DNA of 16,962 bases from Oscillospiraceae bacterium (GTDB lineage Bacteria > Bacillota > Clostridia > Oscillospirales > Ruminococcaceae), in the NCBI GenBank assembly GCA_020024615.1, contig JAHHTP010000031.1, positions 1-16,962 on the forward strand, given 5' to 3'. The first letter of the stretch is position 1; each line of letters begins with the position of its first letter. The position numbers and the translations under genes are program-made. The notes beneath the pieces were generated by a model. It ran no database searches and was not told the DNA's origin. It saw only the letters and a list, made by a program, of their open reading frames with translations. Shown here in pieces: positions 1 through 6,177 of this stretch.

Positions 1-10
1 AAATATAATA

Positions 11-43
11 AAACACAGGAAATTTAAGGTAAAACCTGTGTTT
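11..43. terminator. Possible bidirectional terminator hairpin
   Basis: AAACACAGG at 11-19 pairs with CCTGTGTTT at 35-43 across a 15-base loop, giving a perfect 9-bp stem. On the minus strand the stem is followed by a T-rich run (TATTATATTT at 10-1). On the plus strand it is followed only by CTTCG. It could end a gene lying to the left or a convergent transcript. The stem is only moderately GC-rich, so this is a tentative call. Confidence 0.35.
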
Positions 44-99
44 CTTCGACAAAATAGATACCATTTCAGATGAATTTTACCAATCAGCCTATTAATATT

Positions 100-128
100 T
101 TGCAGAAAACGGTCGATGTTTGTATAAA
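100..128 (+). promoter_or_regulatory. Candidate sigma-A promoter for the 5' accessory genes
   Basis: TTGCAG at 100-105 (4/6 match to TTGACA) is separated by 17 bases from TATAAA at 123-128 (5/6 match to TATAAT). It would start transcription near 135, about 175 bases before the first gene. It is the best-spaced -35/-10 pair I see in this leader. AT-rich DNA gives chance matches, so confidence is modest. Confidence 0.35.
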
Positions 129-309
129 GTGACTGCGTTTTGTCAAGAAAAGTTTTACACTTTGAGTGTGCATGAAAACCCAAACGGCAAACTTAGAACC
201 ATTATAGGTTCACTGCAATCTAAACGATCACTTTTCATAATACTATATTTTTTATCGGCTTACTATAAATAAAAATAAGTAATTCAGATAATTTTTTGGA
301 GGGATAAAA

Positions 310-1746
310 ATGCCCGATTTATTAGGTGCGACTAATCCGGTTCCGGGCTATGATAAACCGGTCAATAATCGAAATACACAGACGCCGTCTCATTATGAAC
401 AGCTTGAGAATGTTCCAGATCTTACAAAGGTAAATGGTCCGGATCGGCGTACGGAACAACAACAAAGTGATTTGCGTGGAGATCAGAATATCCGATATGG
501 TTCCAACTTTCAAGCGTTTTTAGAGCGATTAAGACAGGCTCCAGACATGCTCGAGAGTTTATCGGATATTTTCTCAGGATGGGCAGCTGATACAAAGTTG
601 TCTGAAATGCAAGAAGGCATCACACTGGAAATGGCCAAAATCCTGGAAATGCTGCAGATGGATGAGAGTCAGCTTCAGGATTTTTTGCTGCAACAGGTTA
701 AAACTGGTACGATATTTAATGGTGATTTATGTGAATTGCTGCGAAACGCTTACTCCAAAGCAGATTCTGAAACTATAAAAAACAGTATCCTTCAATTCTT
801 AAAAAGTTACAGTGATTGTATGTCGTCGGAACATATCGAAAAAAATATGTTGCGCAATTTACAGCGAATGGCAGACGCTATGCCTGCCAGATGGACAGAG
901 CAGCTGCGTGAAATGACAGCTCAGCTGGAAAATAGCATAAAAGCCGGCGACCGTATGGACACACTTCGTCTGCTTCAGAAAGGAATTTTTCCTTATATGT
1001 CCGACTATGTTGAGCGTACGCATGATATGGGACTTCCACGGCAGCTTTTAACCCAACTGGCATTGGATATTGTTCGATACGAGAATGGTTCCGAGCAGAA
1101 GGTGCTTCAACTGTTTCACCAGCTCAGAAACTGTGGGATTTTTAGAAATAACATGGAATTTTTGGATGATGAGGTGTTGGCAAAGCTTGTGGATGAGGTG
1201 CAGAGACAGCGTGGTTCTGTAGCAATGCAGTTTTCAAATGCTCTGACATCCGCTGCATCAAAATTCCTTCAGGACGGTGGAAACCAGCAAATTCAACAGG
1301 GATTTCAGAATCTGCTTGCGGCAATGCTGTTAAATGAAAGCGTATACATGCCGTTGAATCATTACATTGTGCCATTGCAGTGGCAGGGAAAAATGTTGTT
1401 TTCCGAGATGTGGGTAGACCCGGATGCTGAGAATGAAAATGGTCAGTCTCGTGGCGGTTCAGATGAAAATGTACGCCGCATGTTAATAAAGGTAGAGATA
1501 CAGTCTTTAGGGGCATTTGATATTGTGCTGACCAACCAGAAAAAGGATGTAAATCTTCTGATTGCATGCCCAGAAAAGGTTGGTTTTTTCCACAAGCAGA
1601 TTGAGCAGGCGGTTACGCAGATTTTAATCAGAAATGACTTAAATCCGCTGCAAATATCGGTGACTAAAATGGAAAAACCGATGACAGTACTAGATGTATT
1701 TCCAAGAAGTTTTCAGGGGAGGAACGGTGTAAATGTCAAAGCCTGA
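310..1746 (+). CDS. Large protein with a FliK-like C-terminal domain (YlqG-type)
   Basis: This 478-residue protein starts at an ATG six bases after GGAGGG. The N-terminal part is hydrophilic and Gln/Asn-rich, and the middle (about 65-370) is probably helical. The last ~85 residues look like a flagellar hook-length control (Flg_hook) domain: short beta strands around IQSLGAFDIVL, followed by an amphipathic helix and LNPLQISV. I see no signal peptide or membrane segment. The gene overlaps the following FlhB-like gene by 14 bases, so the two are probably translationally coupled. In Bacillus subtilis a similar pair (ylqG-ylqH) lies upstream of the fla/che operon. By inference it is a FliK-like partner of the FlhB fragment, but the actual role is unknown. 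A dedicated FliK lies at 11571-12689, so this would be a second FliK-like protein. The domain call rests on pattern only. Confidence 0.6.
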   Translation: MPDLLGATNPVPGYDKPVNNRNTQTPSHYEQLENVPDLTKVNGPDRRTEQQQSDLRGDQNIRYGSNFQAFLERLRQAPDMLESLSDIFSGWAADTKLSEMQEGITLEMAKILEMLQMDESQLQDFLLQQVKTGTIFNGDLCELLRNAYSKADSETIKNSILQFLKSYSDCMSSEHIEKNMLRNLQRMADAMPARWTEQLREMTAQLENSIKAGDRMDTLRLLQKGIFPYMSDYVERTHDMGLPRQLLTQLALDIVRYENGSEQKVLQLFHQLRNCGIFRNNMEFLDDEVLAKLVDEVQRQRGSVAMQFSNALTSAASKFLQDGGNQQIQQGFQNLLAAMLLNESVYMPLNHYIVPLQWQGKMLFSEMWVDPDAENENGQSRGGSDENVRRMLIKVEIQSLGAFDIVLTNQKKDVNLLIACPEKVGFFHKQIEQAVTQILIRNDLNPLQISVTKMEKPMTVLDVFPRSFQGRNGVNVKA

Positions 1747-2071
1747 TGGTATGAAAAAAGCAGCGGCTAAAGCGGTTGCATTGCAGTATGGAGAAAGCGA
1801 TATGGCACCGGTTATAGTCGCTTCCGGTATGGGGTATATGGCTGAGAAGATTGTGGAAACGGCGCAGGAGAGCGGCGTACCAATTTTTGAGGATAATTCT
1901 CTTGCCACAATTTTGACACAGTTGAAGTTGGGACAGGAAATTCCGCAGGAGCTGTATAAGGCGATTGTAGAAATTTATGTGTATTTTTTGAATTTTGATA
2001 CAGATAGCAGAAATACAAAGAAATCAGATGAAAATATAGAATCCGTACCAGAACAGTTACCAAAAAAGTAA
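1733..2071 (+). CDS. Orphan FlhB C-terminal (cytoplasmic) domain protein, YlqH-like
   Basis: This 112-residue protein matches the C-terminal subdomain of FlhB/YscU export-switch proteins. It has AVALQYGESDMAPVIVASG near the N-terminus, then a helix leading to VPIFEDNSLATIL and LGQEIPQELYKAI. In full FlhB these parts follow the self-cleaving NPTH motif. Here the protein begins where the chain would start after cleavage, so NPTH and all membrane helices are missing. It starts at an ATG ten bases after AGGGGAGG (1716-1722) and overlaps the previous gene. The last ~20 residues are polar and probably disordered. Members of this family (FlhX, YlqH) are known, and some can substitute for part of FlhB. 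By inference it works with the upstream FliK-like protein in substrate-specificity switching, or modulates full-length FlhB, whose gene is not in this window. Confidence 0.85.
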   Translation: MSKPDGMKKAAAKAVALQYGESDMAPVIVASGMGYMAEKIVETAQESGVPIFEDNSLATILTQLKLGQEIPQELYKAIVEIYVYFLNFDTDSRNTKKSDENIESVPEQLPKK

Positions 2072-2121
2072 ATACAGTGATGAGTCCATGTGCTGCAAGT
2101 ATGGGAAAGGAGTAGTATCGT

Positions 2122-2700
2122 ATGGATGTTAAAATGTATCTCTTGTTGACGGAAGATCAGGAATTGATTGCCAAAGGTGTTTTAAAGGGCGTTTCTAATG
2201 TTGATGGCACGATACAGTTGAGTATTACGGAAGGAATAGCTGAATTTGGCGATGAGTTTGAGACGTTTAAACTAATTGGAAGCGAAGCAGATGAACCGCC
2301 GATACAGTGTCAGCTTGTGCGTCAGAATGGTGATATGATCGTGCTGAAAAAGCTGAAACCACTTAATATTGAGTTGCGCAAAAGTTTTCGAGTGCCGTTT
2401 GAGTTTGAAAGTTTTGCATATCCAATCAGCGGAAGTTGGAAAGGCAGAAAGCCGTTGCATCTATTAAATCTCAGCTGTGGCGGAATTGCCTTCCATTCTG
2501 CGAGTGTATTGGAAATCGGAGAGATTGCAGAAGTTGTGATACCGAAATCTTACTGTCCAGTTATTGTACAGATGAAAATCCTGCGCAGAGACCAGATGGA
2601 AAATGAGCAGATGAGCTATGCGGCAAGTTTTGTCAATATGTGTCCAGATGAAGAACAAGCAGTATGTCAGGCTGTGTTTAGTGTTCAAATGAAAAAATAA
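2122..2700 (+). CDS. PilZ-domain c-di-GMP receptor, YcgR/MotI-like
   Basis: This 192-residue cytoplasmic protein has two domains. Residues 1-80 form a beta-rich N-terminal domain of the YcgR-N type. From about 85 there is a PilZ domain with the c-di-GMP-binding signatures RKSFR (R86 and R90, the RxxxR loop) and NLSCGG (N116, S118, G121, the NxSxxG motif). Length and layout match B. subtilis MotI (YpfA), which binds the stator when loaded with c-di-GMP and stops the motor. E. coli YcgR acts similarly on the rotor and stator. Its place just upstream of flgB fits a motility role. AAAGGAG at 2105-2111 lies ten bases before the ATG. Intact binding motifs suggest real ligand binding; the target (MotA, FliG or other) is inferred. 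Confidence 0.85.
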   Translation: MDVKMYLLLTEDQELIAKGVLKGVSNVDGTIQLSITEGIAEFGDEFETFKLIGSEADEPPIQCQLVRQNGDMIVLKKLKPLNIELRKSFRVPFEFESFAYPISGSWKGRKPLHLLNLSCGGIAFHSASVLEIGEIAEVVIPKSYCPVIVQMKILRRDQMENEQMSYAASFVNMCPDEEQAVCQAVFSVQMKK

Positions 2701-2798
2701 AGAAATATATACCAAATAGAATTTGTACAGAATATCAAAAAACATATCGTTCTACAACAGACTGATTTGTAGATAATATAAAAAATCTCAATCAACAG

Positions 2799-2827
2799 TT
2801 GACGAAAGTCGATATTGGTGTTAATAT
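2799..2827 (+). promoter_or_regulatory. Sigma-A promoter for flgB-flgC-fliE
   Basis: TTGACG at 2799-2804 (5/6) and TAATAT at 2822-2827 (4/6) are separated by exactly 17 bases, predicting a start near 2834 and a leader of about 100 bases before flgB. The -35 overlaps a perfect interrupted palindrome, TCAAC-A-GTTGA (2792-2802), which could be an operator. TGACGAA at 2800-2806 also fits the Spo0A-box pattern TGNCGAA. Read-through from the upstream genes is also possible, since no terminator separates them. Confidence 0.6.
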
Positions 2828-2888
2828 GATAAATATATAAAATGCAGAAATATGTAAAAATTTGACGCAGAAAGTCGAAAAAATATTG
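2799..2888 (+). repeat. Imperfect direct repeat upstream of flgB
   Basis: The sequence TTGACG..AAAGTCGA..ATATTG occurs at 2799-2817 and again, with small insertions, at 2862-2888. The copies are about 63 bases apart. The first copy supplies the promoter -35; the second lies in the transcribed leader. Within copy one, UUGAC-GAAA-GUCGA could form a GNRA-capped hairpin in RNA. The repeat may be a paired protein-binding site; its role is unknown. Confidence 0.5.
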
Positions 2889-2908
2889 TTGATAAGTATT
2901 TTCGATTA

Positions 2909-2931
2909 CACCTGCAAGAAATACAGAGGTG
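2909..2931 (+). promoter_or_regulatory. Hairpin masking the flgB ribosome binding site
   Basis: CACCT at 2909-2913 can pair with AGGTG at 2927-2931 across a 13-base loop. The 3' arm is the flgB Shine-Dalgarno sequence, five bases upstream of the ATG at 2936. Formation would reduce flgB translation. The stem is only five pairs, so it is a weak structure and may be fortuitous. Confidence 0.35.
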
Positions 2932-2935
2932 CACA

Positions 2936-3322
2936 ATGAGCTTTTTAATCAACAATTCCAGTCTTATGATGGAAAAATCTATGCGTTTTCTTTGGACAAA
3001 ACAAGCTGCAATCCTGGATAATATCACAAATGCAGAGACGCCAAATTATAAACCAAAAGTTGTAACATTTGAAGATAATTTAAAAGAAAAATTGGAAATG
3101 GCACAGGCAGATGCAGCTCCAAAGCATGCTGTGCGCGATGTGCTTTCATCTACCGATTTTGCTGTAGTTGAGCAGCAGGAGAGTACTCGAATGGATGAAA
3201 ACGGCGTGAATGTGACCGAACAGAGTACGGAAATGATTCGAAATGCTTATCAGATGCAGTACGTAATGCGTTCGATTAGTGATGATTATGCTCGGCTTCG
3301 GACAGCAATTCGTGGACAATAA
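2936..3322 (+). CDS. flgB: Flagellar basal-body rod protein FlgB
   Basis: FlgB is a proximal rod subunit exported through the flagellar type III system and assembled near the MS ring. The 128-residue length is normal for the family. The N-terminal signature is seen as ILDNITNAETPNYKPK (compare NIANADTPGYK in rod proteins), placed after an amphipathic helix. The C-terminal rod helix ends in YQMQYVMRSISDDYARLRTAIRGQ-type sequence. No Sec signal is present, as expected for a type III substrate. The ATG follows AGAGGTG (2925-2931). It is the first gene of a flgB-flgC-fliE unit preceded by its own promoter, and flgC starts 16 bases after its stop codon. Confidence 0.97.
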   Translation: MSFLINNSSLMMEKSMRFLWTKQAAILDNITNAETPNYKPKVVTFEDNLKEKLEMAQADAAPKHAVRDVLSSTDFAVVEQQESTRMDENGVNVTEQSTEMIRNAYQMQYVMRSISDDYARLRTAIRGQ

Positions 3323-3338
3323 AGGAGAGTAATAGGGT

Positions 3339-3797
3339 ATGGCTTTTTTGAATTCAATCAATATTATTGCTTCTGGCTTGACAGCGCAGCAACTGCGTCT
3401 GGATATTGTTTCTGAAAATATTACCAATTCGACCACGACCCGTACGGAAAAAGGTGGGGCGTATCGCAGAAAAATGGTTGTTATGGAGTCTGTTTCTGGA
3501 CAGGAAACATTTCAGGATGCAATGCTAAAAGCAGCAGCGGGTAGTGCACTGGCTGAAGGTGAAAATGTCGGCGGTGTGCGCGTAACGCAGATTGTTGAAG
3601 ATCCGTCTGATTATAAGTTAGTGTATGATCCGGCACACCCGGATGCAAATGAACAAGGATATGTGGAGATGCCGAATGTGGATACCATTAAAGAAATGGC
3701 AGATGCTATGGCGGCAACACAGGCATATTCTGCTAATGTAACTGCTTTAAATGCATTAAAAGCGGTTATTGCCAAAGGACTTGAGATCGGAAGATAA
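3339..3797 (+). CDS. flgC: Flagellar basal-body rod protein FlgC
   Basis: FlgC is a proximal rod component built on FliE and FlgB. The 152-residue protein carries the rod signature in the form LDIVSENITNSTTTRTEKGG, followed by AYRRK as in FlgC (NTTRTPEGGPYRR). The C-terminal helix includes ATQAYSANVTALNALKAVI, the usual coiled rod/hook terminus. AAAGGAG lies ten bases upstream of the ATG. FlgC proteins commonly carry 'NLANVNTT'; here it is NITNSTTT, a mild variation. It sits between flgB and fliE with short gaps, so it is co-transcribed with them. Confidence 0.97.
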   Translation: MAFLNSINIIASGLTAQQLRLDIVSENITNSTTTRTEKGGAYRRKMVVMESVSGQETFQDAMLKAAAGSALAEGENVGGVRVTQIVEDPSDYKLVYDPAHPDANEQGYVEMPNVDTIKEMADAMAATQAYSANVTALNALKAVIAKGLEIGR

Positions 3798-3818
3798 TGA
3801 AAGGAGTGCGTAGACAAC

Positions 3819-4121
3819 ATGATTACACCTATTGATCAGATTGTTGCAATTTCCGGTGGACAATCGACTCATAATAAAGCAGCTGTTGCAGATCAGTCTG
3901 GCAGTATGTTTGGAAATGTACTGCGTTCTGTAATTGAAAATGTAAAGGAAACAGATGCAGAAGTTTCCAAGAAAGAGTATTTGATGGCGACCGGTCAGTT
4001 GGATAATCCGGCAGAGCTGGTTCTTGCACAGATAAAAAGCACCACTGCTGTGGATATGCTTGTTCAGTTGCGCAACAAGGCTATGGATGCCTATTCTGAG
4101 TTGACACGTATCAACCTGTAA
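3819..4121 (+). CDS. fliE: Flagellar hook-basal body protein FliE
   Basis: FliE joins the rod (FlgB/FlgC) to the MS ring (FliF) and is one of the first proteins exported. The 100-residue length is typical. The diagnostic C-terminus is clear: LVLAQIKSTTAVDMLVQLRN followed by KAMDAYSELTRINL, matching the family pattern QLRNKLVEAYQEIMRM. The start is an ATG 12 bases after AGGAG (3802-3806), slightly long spacing. The gene is followed after 27 bases by a strong terminator-type hairpin, so the transcript starting before flgB probably ends, at least partly, here. Confidence 0.96.
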   Translation: MITPIDQIVAISGGQSTHNKAAVADQSGSMFGNVLRSVIENVKETDAEVSKKEYLMATGQLDNPAELVLAQIKSTTAVDMLVQLRNKAMDAYSELTRINL

Positions 4122-4148
4122 TAGCTTAAATTTAGAATAAATATATAC

Positions 4149-4182
4149 CTGCCCCCGAGAAAATATTTCGGGGGCAGATTTT
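4149..4182 (+). terminator. Intrinsic terminator/attenuator after fliE
   Basis: CTGCCCCCGA (4149-4158) pairs perfectly with TCGGGGGCAG (4168-4177) across a nine-base loop, followed by ATTTTG. The ten-pair GC-rich stem is very stable, but the T-run has only four T, so termination may be partial. It separates flgB-flgC-fliE from the regulator gene and could lower downstream expression compared with the rod genes. Confidence 0.8.
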
Positions 4183-4218
4183 GAATGTAGTAAAATTATT
4201 TAGAAAATGAGGAGCTTT

Positions 4219-5901
4219 ATGATACCAGAAAATGCAAATAGCATGGAATATGGCAATGTACTGAATGTCATTGACCGCAGCAAAAAAGAGTCGTTTCCAG
4301 ATTCACTTTCTAAGGTCCCGTTGGGTTTTCCGTGCGGTATTCTGCACTGTACTTACGAGAAATATCCGAAAGTGCTTTATGCCAACGAATGGATGTTTTG
4401 CTTTTGGGGAATCCAGCCAGACAGCGAAGAATGGAAAGAATTTATTCAATATAATGTGTTTTTTATGGTTCCATCTGCGGAAAGAGATCTTTTTAAGCAT
4501 TATCTTGATCAGGCAAGCGAAAAAAATGTGCCAGTCTGTATTGAACATTGTGTGGAAAACCATTCCGGCGAAGAAATTCGTTTGACGGGATGGGTTCAGG
4601 TAATTCGAAATCCACAAGGAAAAAAGGAATATCTATTTCTTTATCGTCGTATTTCCCAAGAACAGCTTACACTGTATAAGAAACGCGAAAATGCATATCT
4701 GCAAATGTTGGAAAACGCATATGATGGTATTTTTAGAGTTGAAAGGAAAAAAAGAGTCATTGAATGTGTTTATATGAGAGATACTTTAAATACACGCTTT
4801 TTTTTCATGCGTGGAATGCGTTTGGTTTTCGATTGTTTATTTCAGGAAGATTATTTTATGATAATTTACGAAGAGGATCGAAAGAAGGTGAAAGAGTTTT
4901 TCCATACAGTTGAGAAGGATATTGGATTGGGTGGACAGACGAGCTGTCAGATTGAGTTGCGTACAATCGAAAGTGATGTTCTGAAAGAGTTTGTCATTTT
5001 TGCATCGGAAGTGGACGAACAAACTGTATTGTTATGCTACCGCGAATTAACAGAAGAAAAATCTGCAAAGCGCAGAATGCAAGAACTGAAGTATATCCGT
5101 TCAATCAACACAGAGATGAAGGAAAACGAGAATGAGTCAGCTTCTGTTATTACGACTTATCGTGTGTTAAATGAAACCGTTTTTTTGCGGGATGGTGTAA
5201 ATTCCTATTTACCGATTAGTGGTGAACCTTTATCAGAATTTCTTCGTAAAGAGCAGATTTCGCAGGAAGAATATGAAGAAGCTGTTGAAAAAGGAAAAGT
5301 TGTTCTGGACAAAGTGGATGCCAAGTTCCAAAATAAACGGTATATGTATCTCATGCAACAAGAAAGCACTTCGGATGAAAACAAAGAATATCTCATGGTG
5401 ATTTATACTTCTAACAAATTCGATGTAAAAGAGGAGCAGAACAAGCCAAGGGTTGCTATCCATACATTTGGGTATTTTGATGTTTTTGTAGATGGAAAGC
5501 CAATTGTGTTTCATTACGAAAAGAGCAAAGAAATGCTAGCTCTGCTGGTGGATCGAAAAGGCAGCTTTGTAGGTAATCCGTATTTCATCAGCCGCCTTTG
5601 GGAAGATGAACCTTATAGTGAAAAAATACAGAACCGTTGTCGACAGACGGCTTTTCGCATGATGGAAACGCTTAAGCAGTACGGTGTAGAAAATATCATC
5701 GAGAAGGTGGACGGACATCGCCGTATTGTTCCAGAAATGGTGGATTGTGACTATTTTAGTTATATAAGAGGGGAAAAGAAACAAGGGAGTACCTTTAACG
5801 GCTTTTATATGTCAGATTACAGTTGGGGTGAGGAAACGCTTTCCGCGCTTATGAAGGAAGCTAGGTTCGCTGTAAAAGGAAGCAAGCGTTACGATTTGTA
5901 A
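4219..5901 (+). CDS. PAS-like sensory / SARP-type winged-helix transcriptional regulator
   Basis: This 560-residue cytoplasmic protein is probably a one-component regulator. Residues about 35-150 and 165-290 look like PAS domains (first: FPCGILHCTYEKYPKVLYAN, then WVQVIRNPQGKKEYLFLYR; second: YDGIFRVERKKRVIECVY). About 305-400 may be a third, degenerate module. Residues 411-515 form an OmpR/SARP-like winged helix: FGYFDVFVDGKPI, then a helix with KSKEMLALLVDRKGS, LWEDEP and RMMETLKQYGVENII. No receiver, kinase, GGDEF or BTAD domain is seen, so the input is probably a ligand sensed by the PAS part. An ATG also occurs at 4207, but GAGGAG (4209-4214) supports the start at 4219. The gene lies between fliE and fliF, where I do not expect a regulator. 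Targets are unknown; control of the adjacent flagellar genes is inferred. Confidence 0.7.
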   Translation: MIPENANSMEYGNVLNVIDRSKKESFPDSLSKVPLGFPCGILHCTYEKYPKVLYANEWMFCFWGIQPDSEEWKEFIQYNVFFMVPSAERDLFKHYLDQASEKNVPVCIEHCVENHSGEEIRLTGWVQVIRNPQGKKEYLFLYRRISQEQLTLYKKRENAYLQMLENAYDGIFRVERKKRVIECVYMRDTLNTRFFFMRGMRLVFDCLFQEDYFMIIYEEDRKKVKEFFHTVEKDIGLGGQTSCQIELRTIESDVLKEFVIFASEVDEQTVLLCYRELTEEKSAKRRMQELKYIRSINTEMKENENESASVITTYRVLNETVFLRDGVNSYLPISGEPLSEFLRKEQISQEEYEEAVEKGKVVLDKVDAKFQNKRYMYLMQQESTSDENKEYLMVIYTSNKFDVKEEQNKPRVAIHTFGYFDVFVDGKPIVFHYEKSKEMLALLVDRKGSFVGNPYFISRLWEDEPYSEKIQNRCRQTAFRMMETLKQYGVENIIEKVDGHRRIVPEMVDCDYFSYIRGEKKQGSTFNGFYMSDYSWGEETLSALMKEARFAVKGSKRYDL

Positions 5902-6041
5902 GCAGCAAGTCATTCATTTTATGATACACAATGCAGTTTTTGGGCATAAAAAATATATTAAGTTAATGCTTGACTATCGTTTTAGATAAAAACAAAAACG
6001 ACTTGTTTTATAACGAAATAATAACGAATAAATAATAAAAA

Positions 6042-6048
6042 TGTCGAA
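6042..6048 (+). promoter_or_regulatory. Possible Spo0A box upstream of the fliF promoter
   Basis: TGTCGAA at 6042-6048 is a perfect match to the core Spo0A box. It lies about 41-47 bases before the predicted fliF transcription start, a position where Spo0A can activate sigma-A promoters that lack a good -35. The same seven bases also occur by chance inside fliI (9863) and, on the other strand, inside flgE (13941), so specificity is uncertain. Confidence 0.3.
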
Positions 6049-6073
6049 TTTTGCAGAAAATATAACGGTTAAA

Positions 6074-6082
6074 TGATATAAT
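6074..6082 (+). promoter_or_regulatory. Extended -10 promoter for the fliF operon
   Basis: TGATATAAT at 6074-6082 is a perfect extended -10 (TG, one base, then consensus TATAAT). No good -35 lies at 17 bases; TTGCAG at 6051-6056 is 20 bases away. Predicted start is near 6089, leaving a leader of about 90 bases. This promoter would drive fliF and the long run of genes after it, independently of the flgB promoter. Confidence 0.6.
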
Positions 6083-6092
6083 AATAAAGAGC

Positions 6093-6130
6093 CAATCAAA
6101 AAATGAATAGTATATGAAACGATTTGATTG
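6093..6130 (+). repeat. Inverted repeat in the fliF leader
   Basis: CAATCAAA (6093-6100) and TTTGATTG (6123-6130) are perfect 8-base inverted repeats separated by 22 bases, just downstream of the predicted start. They could be a protein-binding site or a weak leader hairpin. AT-rich composition makes chance occurrence possible. Confidence 0.4.
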
Positions 6131-6177
6131 CTGAAATTATAATTAAACGGAATATTGGGGAACGGAGGTATGTTCCT

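Larger units (their letters stand above)
1..309. other. Non-coding leader upstream of the flagellar cluster
   Basis: I find no credible gene here on either strand. It is AT-rich. It contains an inverted repeat near the left edge (11-43), a candidate sigma-A promoter (100-128), a small ACACT/AGTGT hairpin (157-169) and a GAACC/GGTTC hairpin with a six-base loop (196-211). A GGAGGG ribosome binding site at 298-303 serves the first gene. If the promoter is real, the first transcript has an untranslated leader of about 175 bases, long enough to carry a regulatory RNA. I could not match it confidently to a known riboswitch. Confidence 0.6.

Noticed and set aside
250..270. GCCGATA on the minus strand as a sigma-28 (FliA-type) -10 element
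   Set aside because: No TAAA -35 lies at the required distance, and there is no gene to the left on that strand within the window.
2685..2936. Minus-strand ORF of 83 codons across the flgB promoter region
   Set aside because: It is AT-rich with low-complexity Phe/Ile/Tyr composition, lacks a recognisable domain, and covers a region better explained by promoter elements.
5969..6010. TTGACT at 5970-5975 as -35 of a fliF promoter; AT-rich hairpin 5989-6009 as terminator
   Set aside because: No -10 lies 16-18 bases after TTGACT, and the hairpin is AT-only in most pairs with no T-run after it.
6124..6177. Upstream TTG start for fliF at 6124
   Set aside because: No ribosome binding site precedes it, it lies inside an inverted repeat, and GTG at 6178 is correctly spaced from GGAGG.
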